Below are positions 1 through 7,800 of a stretch of 18,465 nucleotides of DNA, in pieces (within the stretch, counting starts at the first letter, position 1; each line of letters opens with the position of its first letter). The DNA lies in contig JALNWR010000026.1 in NCBI GenBank assembly GCA_023230795.1, forward strand, positions 1 to 18,465. Reading direction: 5' to 3'. The position numbers were made by a program, and so were the translations under genes. The stretch is from Candidatus Cloacimonadota bacterium (lineage in GTDB: Bacteria > Cloacimonadota > Cloacimonadia > Cloacimonadales > Cloacimonadaceae). The notes under the pieces were generated by a model. It ran no database searches. It worked only from the letters and a program-made list of their open reading frames with translations, and was not told the DNA's origin.

Positions 1-11
1 CATTACTCTTA

Positions 12-88
12 GCGGGAGTAGCTCAGTTGGCTAGAGCATCAGCCTTCCAAGCTGAGGGTCGCGGGTTCGAACCCCGTTTCCCGCTCCA
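12..88 (+). tRNA. tRNA-Gly, anticodon TCC
   Basis: A complete cloverleaf can be folded. The acceptor arm GCGGGAG pairs with TTCCCGC (last pair G-T), the anticodon stem TCAGC/GCTGA encloses loop CTTCCAA with anticodon TCC at 46-48, and the T arm carries GGTTCGAACC. The 3' CCA is encoded at 86-88. It reads GGA (and by wobble GGG) glycine codons. It lies 39 bp upstream of tRNA-Thr and the pair precedes tuf, as in the enterobacterial tRNA-tufB operon, so co-transcription with tuf is plausible but not shown. Confidence 0.97.
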
Positions 89-127
89 TATATTTGTCAG
101 TCTAAATTAGGTGGAAAAAGTCAGTAA

Positions 128-203
<76 letters not shown>

Positions 204-218
204 CCCTGAACAGCAGTT

Positions 219-252
219 TGCGGGGAAAGCCCCGCATTTATGCTTTATTTTT
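219..252 (+). terminator. GC-rich hairpin between tRNA-Thr and tuf (terminator or attenuator)
   Basis: A 7-bp stem TGCGGGG/CCCCGCA (219-225 with 230-236) with loop AAAG is followed by a T-rich run (TTTATGCTTTATTTTTTAT) interrupted by A, G and C. This could end the tRNA transcript or attenuate read-through into tuf. The T tract is not clean, so termination is probably partial. The remaining 46 bp before tuf is AT-rich, but I cannot point to a convincing -35/-10 pair. Confidence 0.5.
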
Positions 253-298
253 TATAGCGAATAAACAAGGACATGGAATAGGAATTCCAGGAGGAACA

Positions 299-1483
299 AT
301 GGCAAAAGAAAAATTCGTACGTACCAAGCCACACGTAAATATAGGTACGATCGGTCACATTGACCATGGTAAGACTACGCTCACCGCGGCGATCACTTCT
401 TACCTCGCAAAGAAGGGCGGAGCCAAAGTCCGTTCCTTTGATAGTATTGATAACGCACCAGAAGAAAAAGCTCGTGGTATAACCATTGCCACCAGTCACG
501 TTGAATATGAAACCGAAAAGCGTCACTATGCACACGTTGACTGCCCTGGCCACGCTGATTATATCAAGAATATGATCACCGGTGCCGCTCAGATGGACGG
601 AGCTATCCTGGTGGTAAGCGCTTATGATGGTCCTATGCCTCAAACTCGTGAGCACATCCTGCTCGCCCGTCAGGTAGGCGTGCCTGCCATCGTGGTTTTC
701 ATGAACAAATGCGATCTCGTTGATGACGAAGAGCTGCTTGACCTTGTCGAAATGGAAGTTCGTGAACTTCTGGACAAGTATGACTTCCCTGGCGACGATA
801 TCCCTGTGCTGCGCGGTTCAGCTTTGAAGAGCTTGAATGGCGATGCGGAAGCAGAAGCTCAGATCCAGGCATTGATGGATGCTGTGGACGATTATATTCC
901 GATGCCCGATCGCGCGGTTGACAAACCCTTCCTCATGCCTGTGGAAGACGTATTTTCCATTCCTGGCCGTGGCACAGTAGCTACCGGTCGTGTGGAACGC
1001 GGCATCATCAAAATGCAGGACAAGGTAGAGCGCGTAGGTATCCGCGAGACTGTAGAGACCACCTGTACCGGTGTGGAAATGTTCCGTAAGCTTTTGGATC
1101 AAGCCCAGGCTGGTGACAATGTTGGCTTGCTGCTGCGCGGCTTTGCCAAGACAGACGTGGAGCGCGGAATGGTGCTTGCAAAACCGAAATCCATCAAGCC
1201 GCATACCAAGTTTATCGGCCAGACCTATATCCTGACCAAGGAAGAGGGTGGCCGTCACAAACCGTTCCAAACCGGATACCGTCCTCAATTCTACTTGCGT
1301 ACTACAGACGTTACCGGCTCTCTGGAGCTTCCTGAAGGCATCAAAATGGTAATGCCCGGTGACAACGTGGAGATTATCGCAACCCTTATCACACCTATTG
1401 CTATGGAGACAGGTCTTCGCTTTGCTATTCGCGAAGGTGGACACACCATCGGCAGCGGCGTGGTATCTTCTATCATAGAATAA
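299..1483 (+). CDS. tuf: Translation elongation factor Tu
   Basis: EF-Tu is the cytoplasmic GTPase that delivers aminoacyl-tRNA to the ribosomal A site. The protein is 394 aa, the usual length. The G-domain motifs are complete: GHIDHGKT at residues 19-26, switch II DCPGH at 81-85 with catalytic His85, and NKCD at 136-139. Domains 2 and 3 follow, including GYRPQFYLRTTDVTG and the C-terminal GGHTIGSGVV. I chose ATG 299 because AGGAGG (289-294) sits 4 bp upstream and MAKEKF is the standard N-terminus; the frame stays open upstream into tRNA-Thr, which is not coding. Three positions deviate from the common sequence: Tyr109 in SAYDGPMPQT (usually Ala), HKPFQ in place of HTPF, and His382 in REGGHT (usually Arg). 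The gene follows two tRNAs and precedes rpmG by 16 bp. Confidence 0.99.
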   Translation: MAKEKFVRTKPHVNIGTIGHIDHGKTTLTAAITSYLAKKGGAKVRSFDSIDNAPEEKARGITIATSHVEYETEKRHYAHVDCPGHADYIKNMITGAAQMDGAILVVSAYDGPMPQTREHILLARQVGVPAIVVFMNKCDLVDDEELLDLVEMEVRELLDKYDFPGDDIPVLRGSALKSLNGDAEAEAQIQALMDAVDDYIPMPDRAVDKPFLMPVEDVFSIPGRGTVATGRVERGIIKMQDKVERVGIRETVETTCTGVEMFRKLLDQAQAGDNVGLLLRGFAKTDVERGMVLAKPKSIKPHTKFIGQTYILTKEEGGRHKPFQTGYRPQFYLRTTDVTGSLELPEGIKMVMPGDNVEIIATLITPIAMETGLRFAIREGGHTIGSGVVSSIIE

Positions 1484-1499
1484 TATCTGGTAAAGAAAG

Positions 1500-1646
1500 A
1501 TGAGAGATATTATCACTTTAGCTTGCGAAGAATGCAAGAATCGTAATTATACGACTACTCGCAACAAACGCAAGAACCCGAGTAGAATGGAGCTGAAGAA
1601 ATTCTGCCCAAACTGCCGGAAACACACAAATCACAAGCAGCGCTAA
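1500..1646 (+). CDS. rpmG: 50S ribosomal protein L33
   Basis: This 48-aa basic protein begins MRDIITLACEECKNRNYTTT and ends KHTNHKQR, matching bacterial L33 of the large ribosomal subunit. It is the cysteine-containing (C+) type with a four-Cys zinc ribbon: Cys9 and Cys12, then Cys36 and Cys39, each pair CxxC. Such forms usually bind zinc, and some genomes hold a second zinc-free copy expressed under zinc limitation; whether this one does cannot be seen here. The gene lies between tuf (16 bp) and tRNA-Trp (24 bp). No strong Shine-Dalgarno precedes the ATG, only the A/G-rich GGTAAAGAAAG. Confidence 0.96.
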   Translation: MRDIITLACEECKNRNYTTTRNKRKNPSRMELKKFCPNCRKHTNHKQR

Positions 1647-1670
1647 GCAGGCTGTAGAAATATATGTTGC

Positions 1671-1746
1671 AGGACAGTAGTTCAACTGGTAGAGCACCGG
1701 TCTCCAAAACCGGGGGTTGCGGGTTCGATTCCTGCCTGTCCTGCCA
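1671..1746 (+). tRNA. tRNA-Trp, anticodon CCA
   Basis: A complete cloverleaf is visible. Acceptor AGGACAG pairs with CTGTCCT, the discriminator is G, and the 3' CCA is encoded at 1744-1746. The anticodon stem CCGGT/ACCGG encloses loop CTCCAAA with anticodon CCA at 1704-1706. A tRNA-Trp between rpmG or tuf and secE is a common arrangement in many bacterial phyla, so it is probably processed from the operon transcript. Confidence 0.98.
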
Positions 1747-1790
1747 CATTCTTAGCTGCGGCGAGAGCCCCGAAGGTATTTGGTAAAATA

Positions 1791-1976
1791 ATGAAATTTG
1801 CAGAAGTAAGTCGCTTTTTCCGCGATGTACGTTCCGAGATGAAATCCGTAAGCTGGCCTACCAAGGACGACCTCAAAGAAGGCACGGTGGTAGTATTAGT
1901 AATGTCTGCCATTGTAGCAATCTTTTTGTCTTTGGTGGATTTTGGCTTTGCGCGTATCTTGGAACTGCTCTTTTAA
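1791..1976 (+). CDS. secE: Preprotein translocase subunit SecE
   Basis: SecE is the small essential membrane subunit that clamps SecY in the SecYEG channel. The protein is 61 aa, the short single-span form typical of most bacteria outside the enterics. It has an amphipathic N-terminal helix (FFRDVRSEMKSVSWPT) containing the conserved SWP(T) motif at about residues 20-24, then one hydrophobic segment at about residues 33-58. Its position directly before nusG is the canonical order. A ribosome binding site is weak: AAGGT at 1773-1777 is 13 bp away. The stop overlaps the nusG Shine-Dalgarno. Confidence 0.97.
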   Translation: MKFAEVSRFFRDVRSEMKSVSWPTKDDLKEGTVVVLVMSAIVAIFLSLVDFGFARILELLF

Positions 1977-1988
1977 GAGGACAAAGAA

Positions 1989-2528
1989 GTGGCAAAGAAA
2001 TGGTATGTACTCCATACCTATTCCAGTTTTGAGAATAAGGTAAAGACCGCGATCGAAAAGGGTCTGGAAGGAACCGAAATGCAAGAATCTGTAGGTCAGA
2101 TTCTGGTGCCGGTCCGTAAGACTTTTATCATCCGGGATGGCAAAAAGATAGAACGAGAGCGTAAGGTTTTTACCAGTTATGTGATCATAGAAGCAGACCT
2201 GACTCCAGAGCTGAAGACGTATATCCTCAGTCTGGCTGGGGTAACCAGCTTTTTGGGGATGAGCAAACAGCACAAGGAGCCCACTCCTTTGCCACAGGAC
2301 GAGGTCGATCGACTTTTGGGCATTGCAGACCCGGATCGGGATTTTAAGACTTTTTCGTATTTGCCGGGCGATATGGTACGAGTAACATCGGGTCCTTTTA
2401 CGGATTTTGAAGGGATAGTGCAGAAGACAGCTGATGAAGGCAACAAGCTGGTGATAGACGTCACAGTGTTTGGACGTCGCACGCCTGTAGAGCTGAGTGG
2501 AAGTCAGGTAGAACTGATTAGGAAATAG
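1989..2528 (+). CDS. nusG: Transcription termination/antitermination factor NusG
   Basis: NusG binds the RNA polymerase clamp and links transcription to Rho or to the ribosome. The 179-aa protein has the NGN domain (KKWYVLHTYSSFE at residues 3-15, running to about 110) and a C-terminal KOW domain from about residue 126 (PGDMVRVTSGPFTDFEG). The start is GTG 1989, supported by AGAGG at 1976-1980 with an 8-bp spacer and by the standard MAKKWY N-terminus. One oddity is that the usual FFPGYV segment reads VFTSYV (Phe61-Thr62-Ser63-Tyr64). It lies 12 bp after secE and 26 bp before rplK. Confidence 0.98.
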   Translation: MAKKWYVLHTYSSFENKVKTAIEKGLEGTEMQESVGQILVPVRKTFIIRDGKKIERERKVFTSYVIIEADLTPELKTYILSLAGVTSFLGMSKQHKEPTPLPQDEVDRLLGIADPDRDFKTFSYLPGDMVRVTSGPFTDFEGIVQKTADEGNKLVIDVTVFGRRTPVELSGSQVELIRK

Positions 2529-2554
2529 ATTAAAAGACAAGAGGAAATAAGAAA

Positions 2555-2986
2555 ATGGCAAAACCAAAAAATGCCGCAGCAATCTTAAAATTGCAACTTC
2601 CAGCCGGAAAGGCGACCCCGGCTCCTCCAGTGGGCCCTGCTTTGGGCCAGGTTGGAGTAAATATTCCAGAATTTTGCCGCCAGTTTAATGAAAAGACTCA
2701 GGATCAGCCCGGAATGGTTTTTCCGGTGGTGATCTATGTAGCAAAGAATAAATCTTTCACTTTTGAGATCAAGACTCCGCCTGCCAGCGTACTGATAAAG
2801 AAAGAAGCTGGATTGGCCAAAGGTTCTTCTACTCCGAATACAGACAAGGTCGGAAAGCTGAACCGTGCCCAGTTAAAGACGATAGCTGAGCTCAAAATCC
2901 AGGATATGAATTGTCATTCCCTTGAATCCGCTATGAGTATGATCGCAGGTACTGCACGTAGCATGGGCGTCACCACTGACGGCTAA
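2555..2986 (+). CDS. rplK: 50S ribosomal protein L11
   Basis: L11 forms the GTPase-associated centre of the large subunit with 23S rRNA and the L10-L12 stalk. The protein is 143 aa, of usual length. The N-terminal domain carries LPAGKATPAPPVGPALGQ (about residues 15-32) with the conserved proline-rich stretch, and the C-terminal rRNA-binding domain ends in GTARSMGV. The ATG is preceded by GAGG (2541-2544). The position where many homologues have DLNA reads DMNC. It is the first of four consecutive ribosomal stalk and L1 genes. L1 autoregulation usually acts in the leader of this gene, but the upstream gap is only 26 bp and I see no clear L1 site in it. Confidence 0.99.
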   Translation: MAKPKNAAAILKLQLPAGKATPAPPVGPALGQVGVNIPEFCRQFNEKTQDQPGMVFPVVIYVAKNKSFTFEIKTPPASVLIKKEAGLAKGSSTPNTDKVGKLNRAQLKTIAELKIQDMNCHSLESAMSMIAGTARSMGVTTDG

Positions 2987-3026
2987 ATGCTCTGTTGCAG
3001 GAGATAGTATTCACAAAGGAGATTCA

Positions 3027-3731
3027 ATGAAACATAGTAAAAGGTACAAAGTCGCCTATGCGATGTTTGACCGCCAAAAGAGATTTGATCTTGACGAATC
3101 GATCAAGCTACTAAAGAGCCTTCCGGCTTCGAAGTTTGATGAGACCGTCGAGCTCCATTTCAATCTTGGCGTGGACCCTCGCAAAGCAGATCAGCAGATC
3201 AGAAACTCGCTGGTATTACCTCATGGAACAGGTAAGACCATGCGCGTGCTGGTTTTTGCTGAAGGTGACAAAGCAGAAGAAGCCAGAAATGCTGGCGCCG
3301 ATTACGTTGGCGTGGATGATCTCATCGAAAAAATCACCGGTGGTTGGTTTGATTTTGACGTAGTGATCTCCACTCCGAACCTGATGGGACGTATCGGTAA
3401 ATTAGGCCGTGTCCTTGGTCCGCGTGGACTGATGCCAAATCCCAAAGTGGGAACTGTAACAATGGATGTAGCTAAAGCCGTGGAAGAATCCAAAGGCGGA
3501 AAAGTAACCTATCGTGTAGATAAGTTTTCCAATCTGCATATCCCGGCGGGGAAGATCAGCTTCCCTGAAGAGCATTTGAGAGCCAATCTCAAATCCATCC
3601 TTGCTGCCATTCTCAAAGAACGCCCAGCCACCTTGAAAGGCGTTTATATCAAAAGCATCACCCTATGCACTACCATGGGCCCCGGAATTAAACTACAGGT
3701 CGCAAGCGCAACCTTGGCAGCGAAAAGCTAA
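3027..3731 (+). CDS. rplA: 50S ribosomal protein L1
   Basis: L1 is the mobile stalk protein near the ribosomal E site and, in well-studied bacteria, a translational repressor of its own operon. The 234-aa length is normal. The diagnostic segment GKLGRVLGPRGLMPNPKVGT falls at about residues 124-143, followed by GGKVTYRVDKFSNLHIPAGK. AAAGGAG at 3015-3021 lies 5 bp before the ATG. It follows rplK by 40 bp. Its stop codon TAA (3729-3731) is the start of the rplJ Shine-Dalgarno, so the two genes are likely translationally coupled. Confidence 0.99.
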   Translation: MKHSKRYKVAYAMFDRQKRFDLDESIKLLKSLPASKFDETVELHFNLGVDPRKADQQIRNSLVLPHGTGKTMRVLVFAEGDKAEEARNAGADYVGVDDLIEKITGGWFDFDVVISTPNLMGRIGKLGRVLGPRGLMPNPKVGTVTMDVAKAVEESKGGKVTYRVDKFSNLHIPAGKISFPEEHLRANLKSILAAILKERPATLKGVYIKSITLCTTMGPGIKLQVASATLAAKS

Positions 3732-3745
3732 AGGAGGCACAAGTA

Positions 3746-4282
3746 ATGGTTCAAGAATATAAGAAAATTAAAGTCCAGAACCTGGTCGAAAGACTACGTG
3801 GCGCAAAAGCGATTGTACTGGTGGATTACAAGGGAATTAACATCGAACAGGTGAACGAGCTGCGCAAACGCTTTCGAGCGGAAAATGTAGATTACATGGT
3901 GCAGAAAAATACCCTGCTCAAAATTGCATTGAACGAACTCGAAATCACGGAATTGGATGAATATCTGAACGGCCCCACTGCGGTGGCGATTTGCCTCGAT
4001 GATGAAGTATCACCCGCTCGCGTGGTCTCACAGTTCAAAAAAGAGATTATGGAAGATGCTGATTTTCCAAGCTTCAAGGCCGGATACGTGGCAGGACACG
4101 TATTTAGCGTAGAAGAACTCAGCTTTTTGGCTAAACTTCCTACCCGCGAAGAACTTCTGGGTCAAGTTGTGGGCGGCATGGCCGCACCGCTTACCGGATT
4201 CATGGCGGTAAATCTGGGCATAATCCGCAAATTCTTCTATGCGGTGAATGCCATCATAGACAAACAAGCTGATGTTAGCTAA
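3746..4282 (+). CDS. rplJ: 50S ribosomal protein L10
   Basis: L10 anchors dimers of L7/L12 to form the ribosomal stalk. The protein is 178 aa, the usual size. It shows the typical N-terminal RNA-binding domain (GAKAIVLVDYKGINIEQVNE, then VQKNTLLKIAL) and a C-terminal helix that would dock L12. AAGGAGG at 3731-3737 lies 8 bp before the ATG. The gap from rplA is only 14 bp. This leaves no room for the long structured L10(L12) leader that controls this gene pair in Proteobacteria and Firmicutes. Confidence 0.99.
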   Translation: MVQEYKKIKVQNLVERLRGAKAIVLVDYKGINIEQVNELRKRFRAENVDYMVQKNTLLKIALNELEITELDEYLNGPTAVAICLDDEVSPARVVSQFKKEIMEDADFPSFKAGYVAGHVFSVEELSFLAKLPTREELLGQVVGGMAAPLTGFMAVNLGIIRKFFYAVNAIIDKQADVS

Positions 4283-4315
4283 TAAAAAATTATTCATATA
4301 TCCGATGGAGGAAAG

Positions 4316-4687
4316 ATGTCCGATAAAAAACAACAAGTAATTGACCTTATTAAAGAAATGACCGTTCTTGAGCTCTCTGAACTCGTAACAGAGATGGAAG
4401 ACATATTTGGCGTATCCGCAGCCGCTCCAGTGGCCGCTATGGCTGCTCCTGCCGCCGCTGAAGCCAAAGAGGAACAGACTGAATTTGACGTGATCCTTAC
4501 CAGTGCTGGTGAGAAGAAGATCAACGTGATCAAAACCGTACGTGAAATCACCAACCTTGGCCTCAAAGAAGCCAAAGATTTAGTGGATAGCGCACCGAAA
4601 GCGATCGCTGAAAAAGTGAGCAAAGAAGAAGCTGAAACTACAAAGAAAAAACTTGAAGACGCTGGCGCAACTGTCGAACTCAAGTAA
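4316..4687 (+). CDS. rplL: 50S ribosomal protein L7/L12
   Basis: L7/L12 is the multicopy stalk protein that recruits and activates the translational GTPases, EF-Tu included. The 123-aa protein has an N-terminal dimerisation region (residues 1-30), an Ala/Pro-rich hinge (about 33-52) and a C-terminal factor-binding domain with EFDVILTSAGEKKINVIK and GLKEAKDLVDSAPK. GGAGG at 4307-4311 lies 4 bp before the ATG, among the best ribosome binding sites in the window, which fits its need for several copies per ribosome. A perfect palindrome begins 24 bp after its stop. Confidence 0.99.
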   Translation: MSDKKQQVIDLIKEMTVLELSELVTEMEDIFGVSAAAPVAAMAAPAAAEAKEEQTEFDVILTSAGEKKINVIKTVREITNLGLKEAKDLVDSAPKAIAEKVSKEEAETTKKKLEDAGATVELK

Positions 4688-4710
4688 ACGGCATTATAGC
4701 CAGGTAATAT

Positions 4711-4744
4711 GTCCAAAAAAAGTCCTGCAGGACTTTTTTTGGAC
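4711..4744. terminator. Perfect 34-bp palindrome with A7/T7 arms between rplL and rpoB
   Basis: Positions 4711-4744 form an exact palindrome. Each arm is GTCC, seven A, then GTCCTG, meeting at a central CTGCAG. The RNA core stem GUCCUG/CAGGAC is followed directly by seven U, so it can act as an intrinsic terminator on either strand. It sits inside what should be one operon, so partial attenuation between the ribosomal genes and rpoBC is the likely role. E. coli has an attenuator at the same place. A protein-binding operator is an alternative reading because of the exact dyad symmetry. Confidence 0.75.
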
Positions 4745-4763
4745 TAATTCACTTGTCTGTCCC

Positions 4764-4889
4764 ATGAAACCAAGCCATACCTCAGATGCTGAATATCACA
4801 GGCAATACTATATGCCGCAGATTAAAAACGTGAAGAATACACTAAGCACTAACCCCTATCGAATGTGTCTTGAAGACACAAAGGAGTGA
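4764..4889 (+). CDS. Possible 41-aa leader ORF upstream of rpoB
   Basis: An ATG frame of 41 codons fills most of the rplL-rpoB gap after the palindrome. It starts MKPSHTSDAEYHRQYY and ends CLEDTKE. Its last codons, AAG GAG TGA, contain the rpoB Shine-Dalgarno, and its stop lies 4 bp before the rpoB TTG start, a geometry that would suit translational coupling. Against it, no Shine-Dalgarno precedes its ATG, and an open frame of this length is not rare by chance. I recognise no family. Confidence 0.25.
   Translation: MKPSHTSDAEYHRQYYMPQIKNVKNTLSTNPYRMCLEDTKE
4865..4879 (+). promoter_or_regulatory. Small hairpin adjoining the rpoB ribosome binding site
   Basis: GTGTCT and AGACAC form a perfect 6-bp stem with loop TGA. 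The stem ends one base before the AAGGAG (4881-4886) used by rpoB. It could stabilise or modulate ribosome access to an otherwise weak TTG start. The function is inferred from position only. Confidence 0.45.
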
Positions 4890-4893
4890 GCTT

Positions 4894-7800
4894 TTGAGAA
4901 AGATCAAAAGTTATTCTCGTATCTCCGGAAGATTTGCCGAACTGGGCATACCTGAAGTAGAAATTCCGAATCTGCTGGCAATGCAGGTGGATTCGTTTAA
5001 CGATTTTTTGCAAAAGGATGTGCACCCTCTGCGCAGAACTAAAAAAGGACTACAGGCCGTTTTTGAGTCTATATTTCCTATCGAAGACAGTAAAGGAAAT
5101 TTCCTGCTGGAATTCATAGAATACTCTGTGCTGCAAGAGAAATATACCATAGGTGAATGTCGGGAGCGGAATCTATCATACCAGGCGCCACTCAAAGCCA
5201 AAATGCGCCTATCCGTCTTTGAAATTACCGAAACTGGACGAGAGCACAAAGATACCCTGGAGCAGGACGTGTTTTTGGGCGAAATACCACTCGTAACCGA
5301 TCAGGGAACCTTTATAGTAAATGGCGCCGAACGCGTCATAATATCTCAGCTCCAACGTTCTCCCGGTGTGTTTTTCTCCGAATCAAAACACCCCTCCGGG
5401 AAGACTCTGTACTCTGCCAAAGTGATCCCTTACAATGGCTCCTGGCTGGAATTTGATATTGATATCCACGATGTGATGTTTGTGCATATAGACAAACGTC
5501 GCAAACTGCCGGTCACCACATTACTGCGGGCGATCGGGATTTCCACCAGCCACGATCTGCGTAAGACTTTTTACAAAAGTGAGAAAGTCGCCGTAGCAGA
5601 AGCTAAAAACCGCTATCTCTTCAAAGACATCAAGGTAGCAGGCATAGATGAACCCATAGCCTTTGCCAATGAACAGATCACCGATACGCTGATCAAGATT
5701 TTTGACGATCACAAGATCAAGAAAGTGGAAACCATAGACGGTAATTTTGAGATTGCCCGTAAGGTCCTGGAAAACACCATTGCCAAAGACCCTACTACCA
5801 CTCAAGAAGAAGCCCTGAAAAAGATTTATTCATTGATTCGCCCCGGAGAAGATGCTCCGGTGGAAGTCGCACAACAGCTGGTCGATCGTATGTTCTTCAA
5901 TGAAAAGCGATACAACCTCGGCGAAGTGGGACGACATAAGATTAATGTCCGCCTCGGCAGTGCTGTAGATATAACTACCATGACACTCACGGTGGAAGAT
6001 TTTGTGAATATCTTCAAGACTTTGATCAATATCTATAACGACGATGATGAGATCGATGATATCGATAACCTTGCCAATCGTCGCGTACGCACAGTGGGCG
6101 AGCTGCTTCAGGAGCAATACAATATTGGACTCTCCATGATCTCCAGGATCATTCAGGAACGCATGGCGATCTCTAATATAGACGAGATCACGGTCCATGA
6201 TCTGGTAAATAGCAATGCGCTGATCAACGTGGTGCAGGGATTCTTCCTCACCGGACAGCTCTCACAATTTATGGAGCAGACCAATCCTCTGGCCGGCCTG
6301 AGGCACAAACGTGCCCTATCGGCTTTGGGTCCTGGCGGGCTCACTCGTGATCGGGCTGGCTTTGAAGTTCGTGACGTACACGCTTCGCACTATGGCCGTG
6401 TGTGCCCTATTGAGACCCCGGAAGGTCCCAATATTGGGCTTATTGTCTCTCCCGCTATTTACAGCCGGATAAATCATCTGGGCTTTATCGAAACCCCTTA
6501 TCGCAAGGTGATCGATGGCGTGGTGAGCGACGAATACGTTTACATGGATGCTGCAGAAGAAGAAAAGTTTATTATCGCCCAATCCGACGTGCATCTTGAT
6601 GATGACAGACGCGTCGAGGACGAGACTGTCTTCGCCCGTGAAAAAGGTGATTTCATCCAGGTGAGCCCCCAGGAAATAGAATATATGGACGTAGCCCCTC
6701 AGCAGATGGTTTCTGTGTCTGCAGCTATGATTCCCTTCCTGGAACACGATGACGCAAACCGCGCTCTGATGGGCTCGAACATGCAGCGTCAGGCTGTGCC
6801 TTTGATCAATCCCCAGGCTCCGGTAGTTGGTACCGGTATGGAGAAGATCGTCACCAAGGATACTTCGGATATCGCATTGGCTCCTTATGATGCCATTGTG
6901 GAGAATCTGACCTCAGACTATATCGATCTGAAAGCCCTCAATGAAAAAGATGAAGCTCTTTATCTGGGTACCGGCAGCAGGGTGCAGCTCAAGAAATTTA
7001 TCCGCACAAACCAGGATACTTGCGCAAATCAACGCCCTACAGTGCAGGTGGGAGATACCGTGAGAAAAGGTCAGCCCATATCCGATGGCGCCTGCGTGGA
7101 AGACAACCGTCTGGCCCTGGGCACCAATATGATGGTAGCCTTCATGCCCTGGTATGGATACAACTATGAAGACGCCATCATCATCAGCGAGAAAGTAGCC
7201 CGGGAAGATACCCTCACCTCTGTGTATATTGAGGAGATGGAAGTCCTGGTGCGAAACGTGAAAAACGGACGTGAAGAGCTGGCTTATGATATCCCCAATG
7301 TGCCTGCTCATGCCTTAAGGAATCTGGATAAAACCGGTATCATCAGGGTTGGTTCTGTGATCCATGCCGGCGATATCATCGTGGGTAAAGTTACCCCCAA
7401 AAGCATAGAGATAGATCCCTCTCCTGAGGAGAATCTGATGCGTGCCCTCTTTGGCGATCGCGCTGGAGATTTCACCAATAGCTCCCTCAAAGCCAAGCCC
7501 GGTATGGAAGGCGTGGTGATCGACGTCAAAGTGTTTTCCCGCCTCGAAGATGGCATGGATATGGAAGAGGAAAACGAAGTCAAGATCAAGATGCTCAAAG
7601 ATGAGCTGACTCTCCGCCGTAAAAAAGTGGAAGAATTCAAACAGGAAAAGCTCTCCGCCATCCTCCTGGGACAAAAAGCCAAAACTATATGGGATGAAAA
7701 GACCAATGCTTACTTCATCGCTCCCGGCAAGAAGATCAATAAAGACGATCTGAAGAGGATCAATTTCAAAAAGCTGGACCTCGATGTAGAGATGGTGGAA

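Noticed and set aside
4653..4763. Longer frame overlapping rplL and reading through the palindrome into the leader ORF
   Set aside because: It starts inside rplL and crosses the terminator-like palindrome; only the ATG 4764 portion is worth recording.
4745..4860. A sigma-70 promoter for rpoB in the rplL-rpoB gap
   Set aside because: TTGTCT followed 17 bp later by CATACC matches only half of the -10 consensus, and the TACTAT further on has no -35; not supportable.
4870..4893. Earlier TTG start for rpoB
   Set aside because: It lies within a small hairpin and upstream of the AAGGAG that correctly serves TTG 4894.
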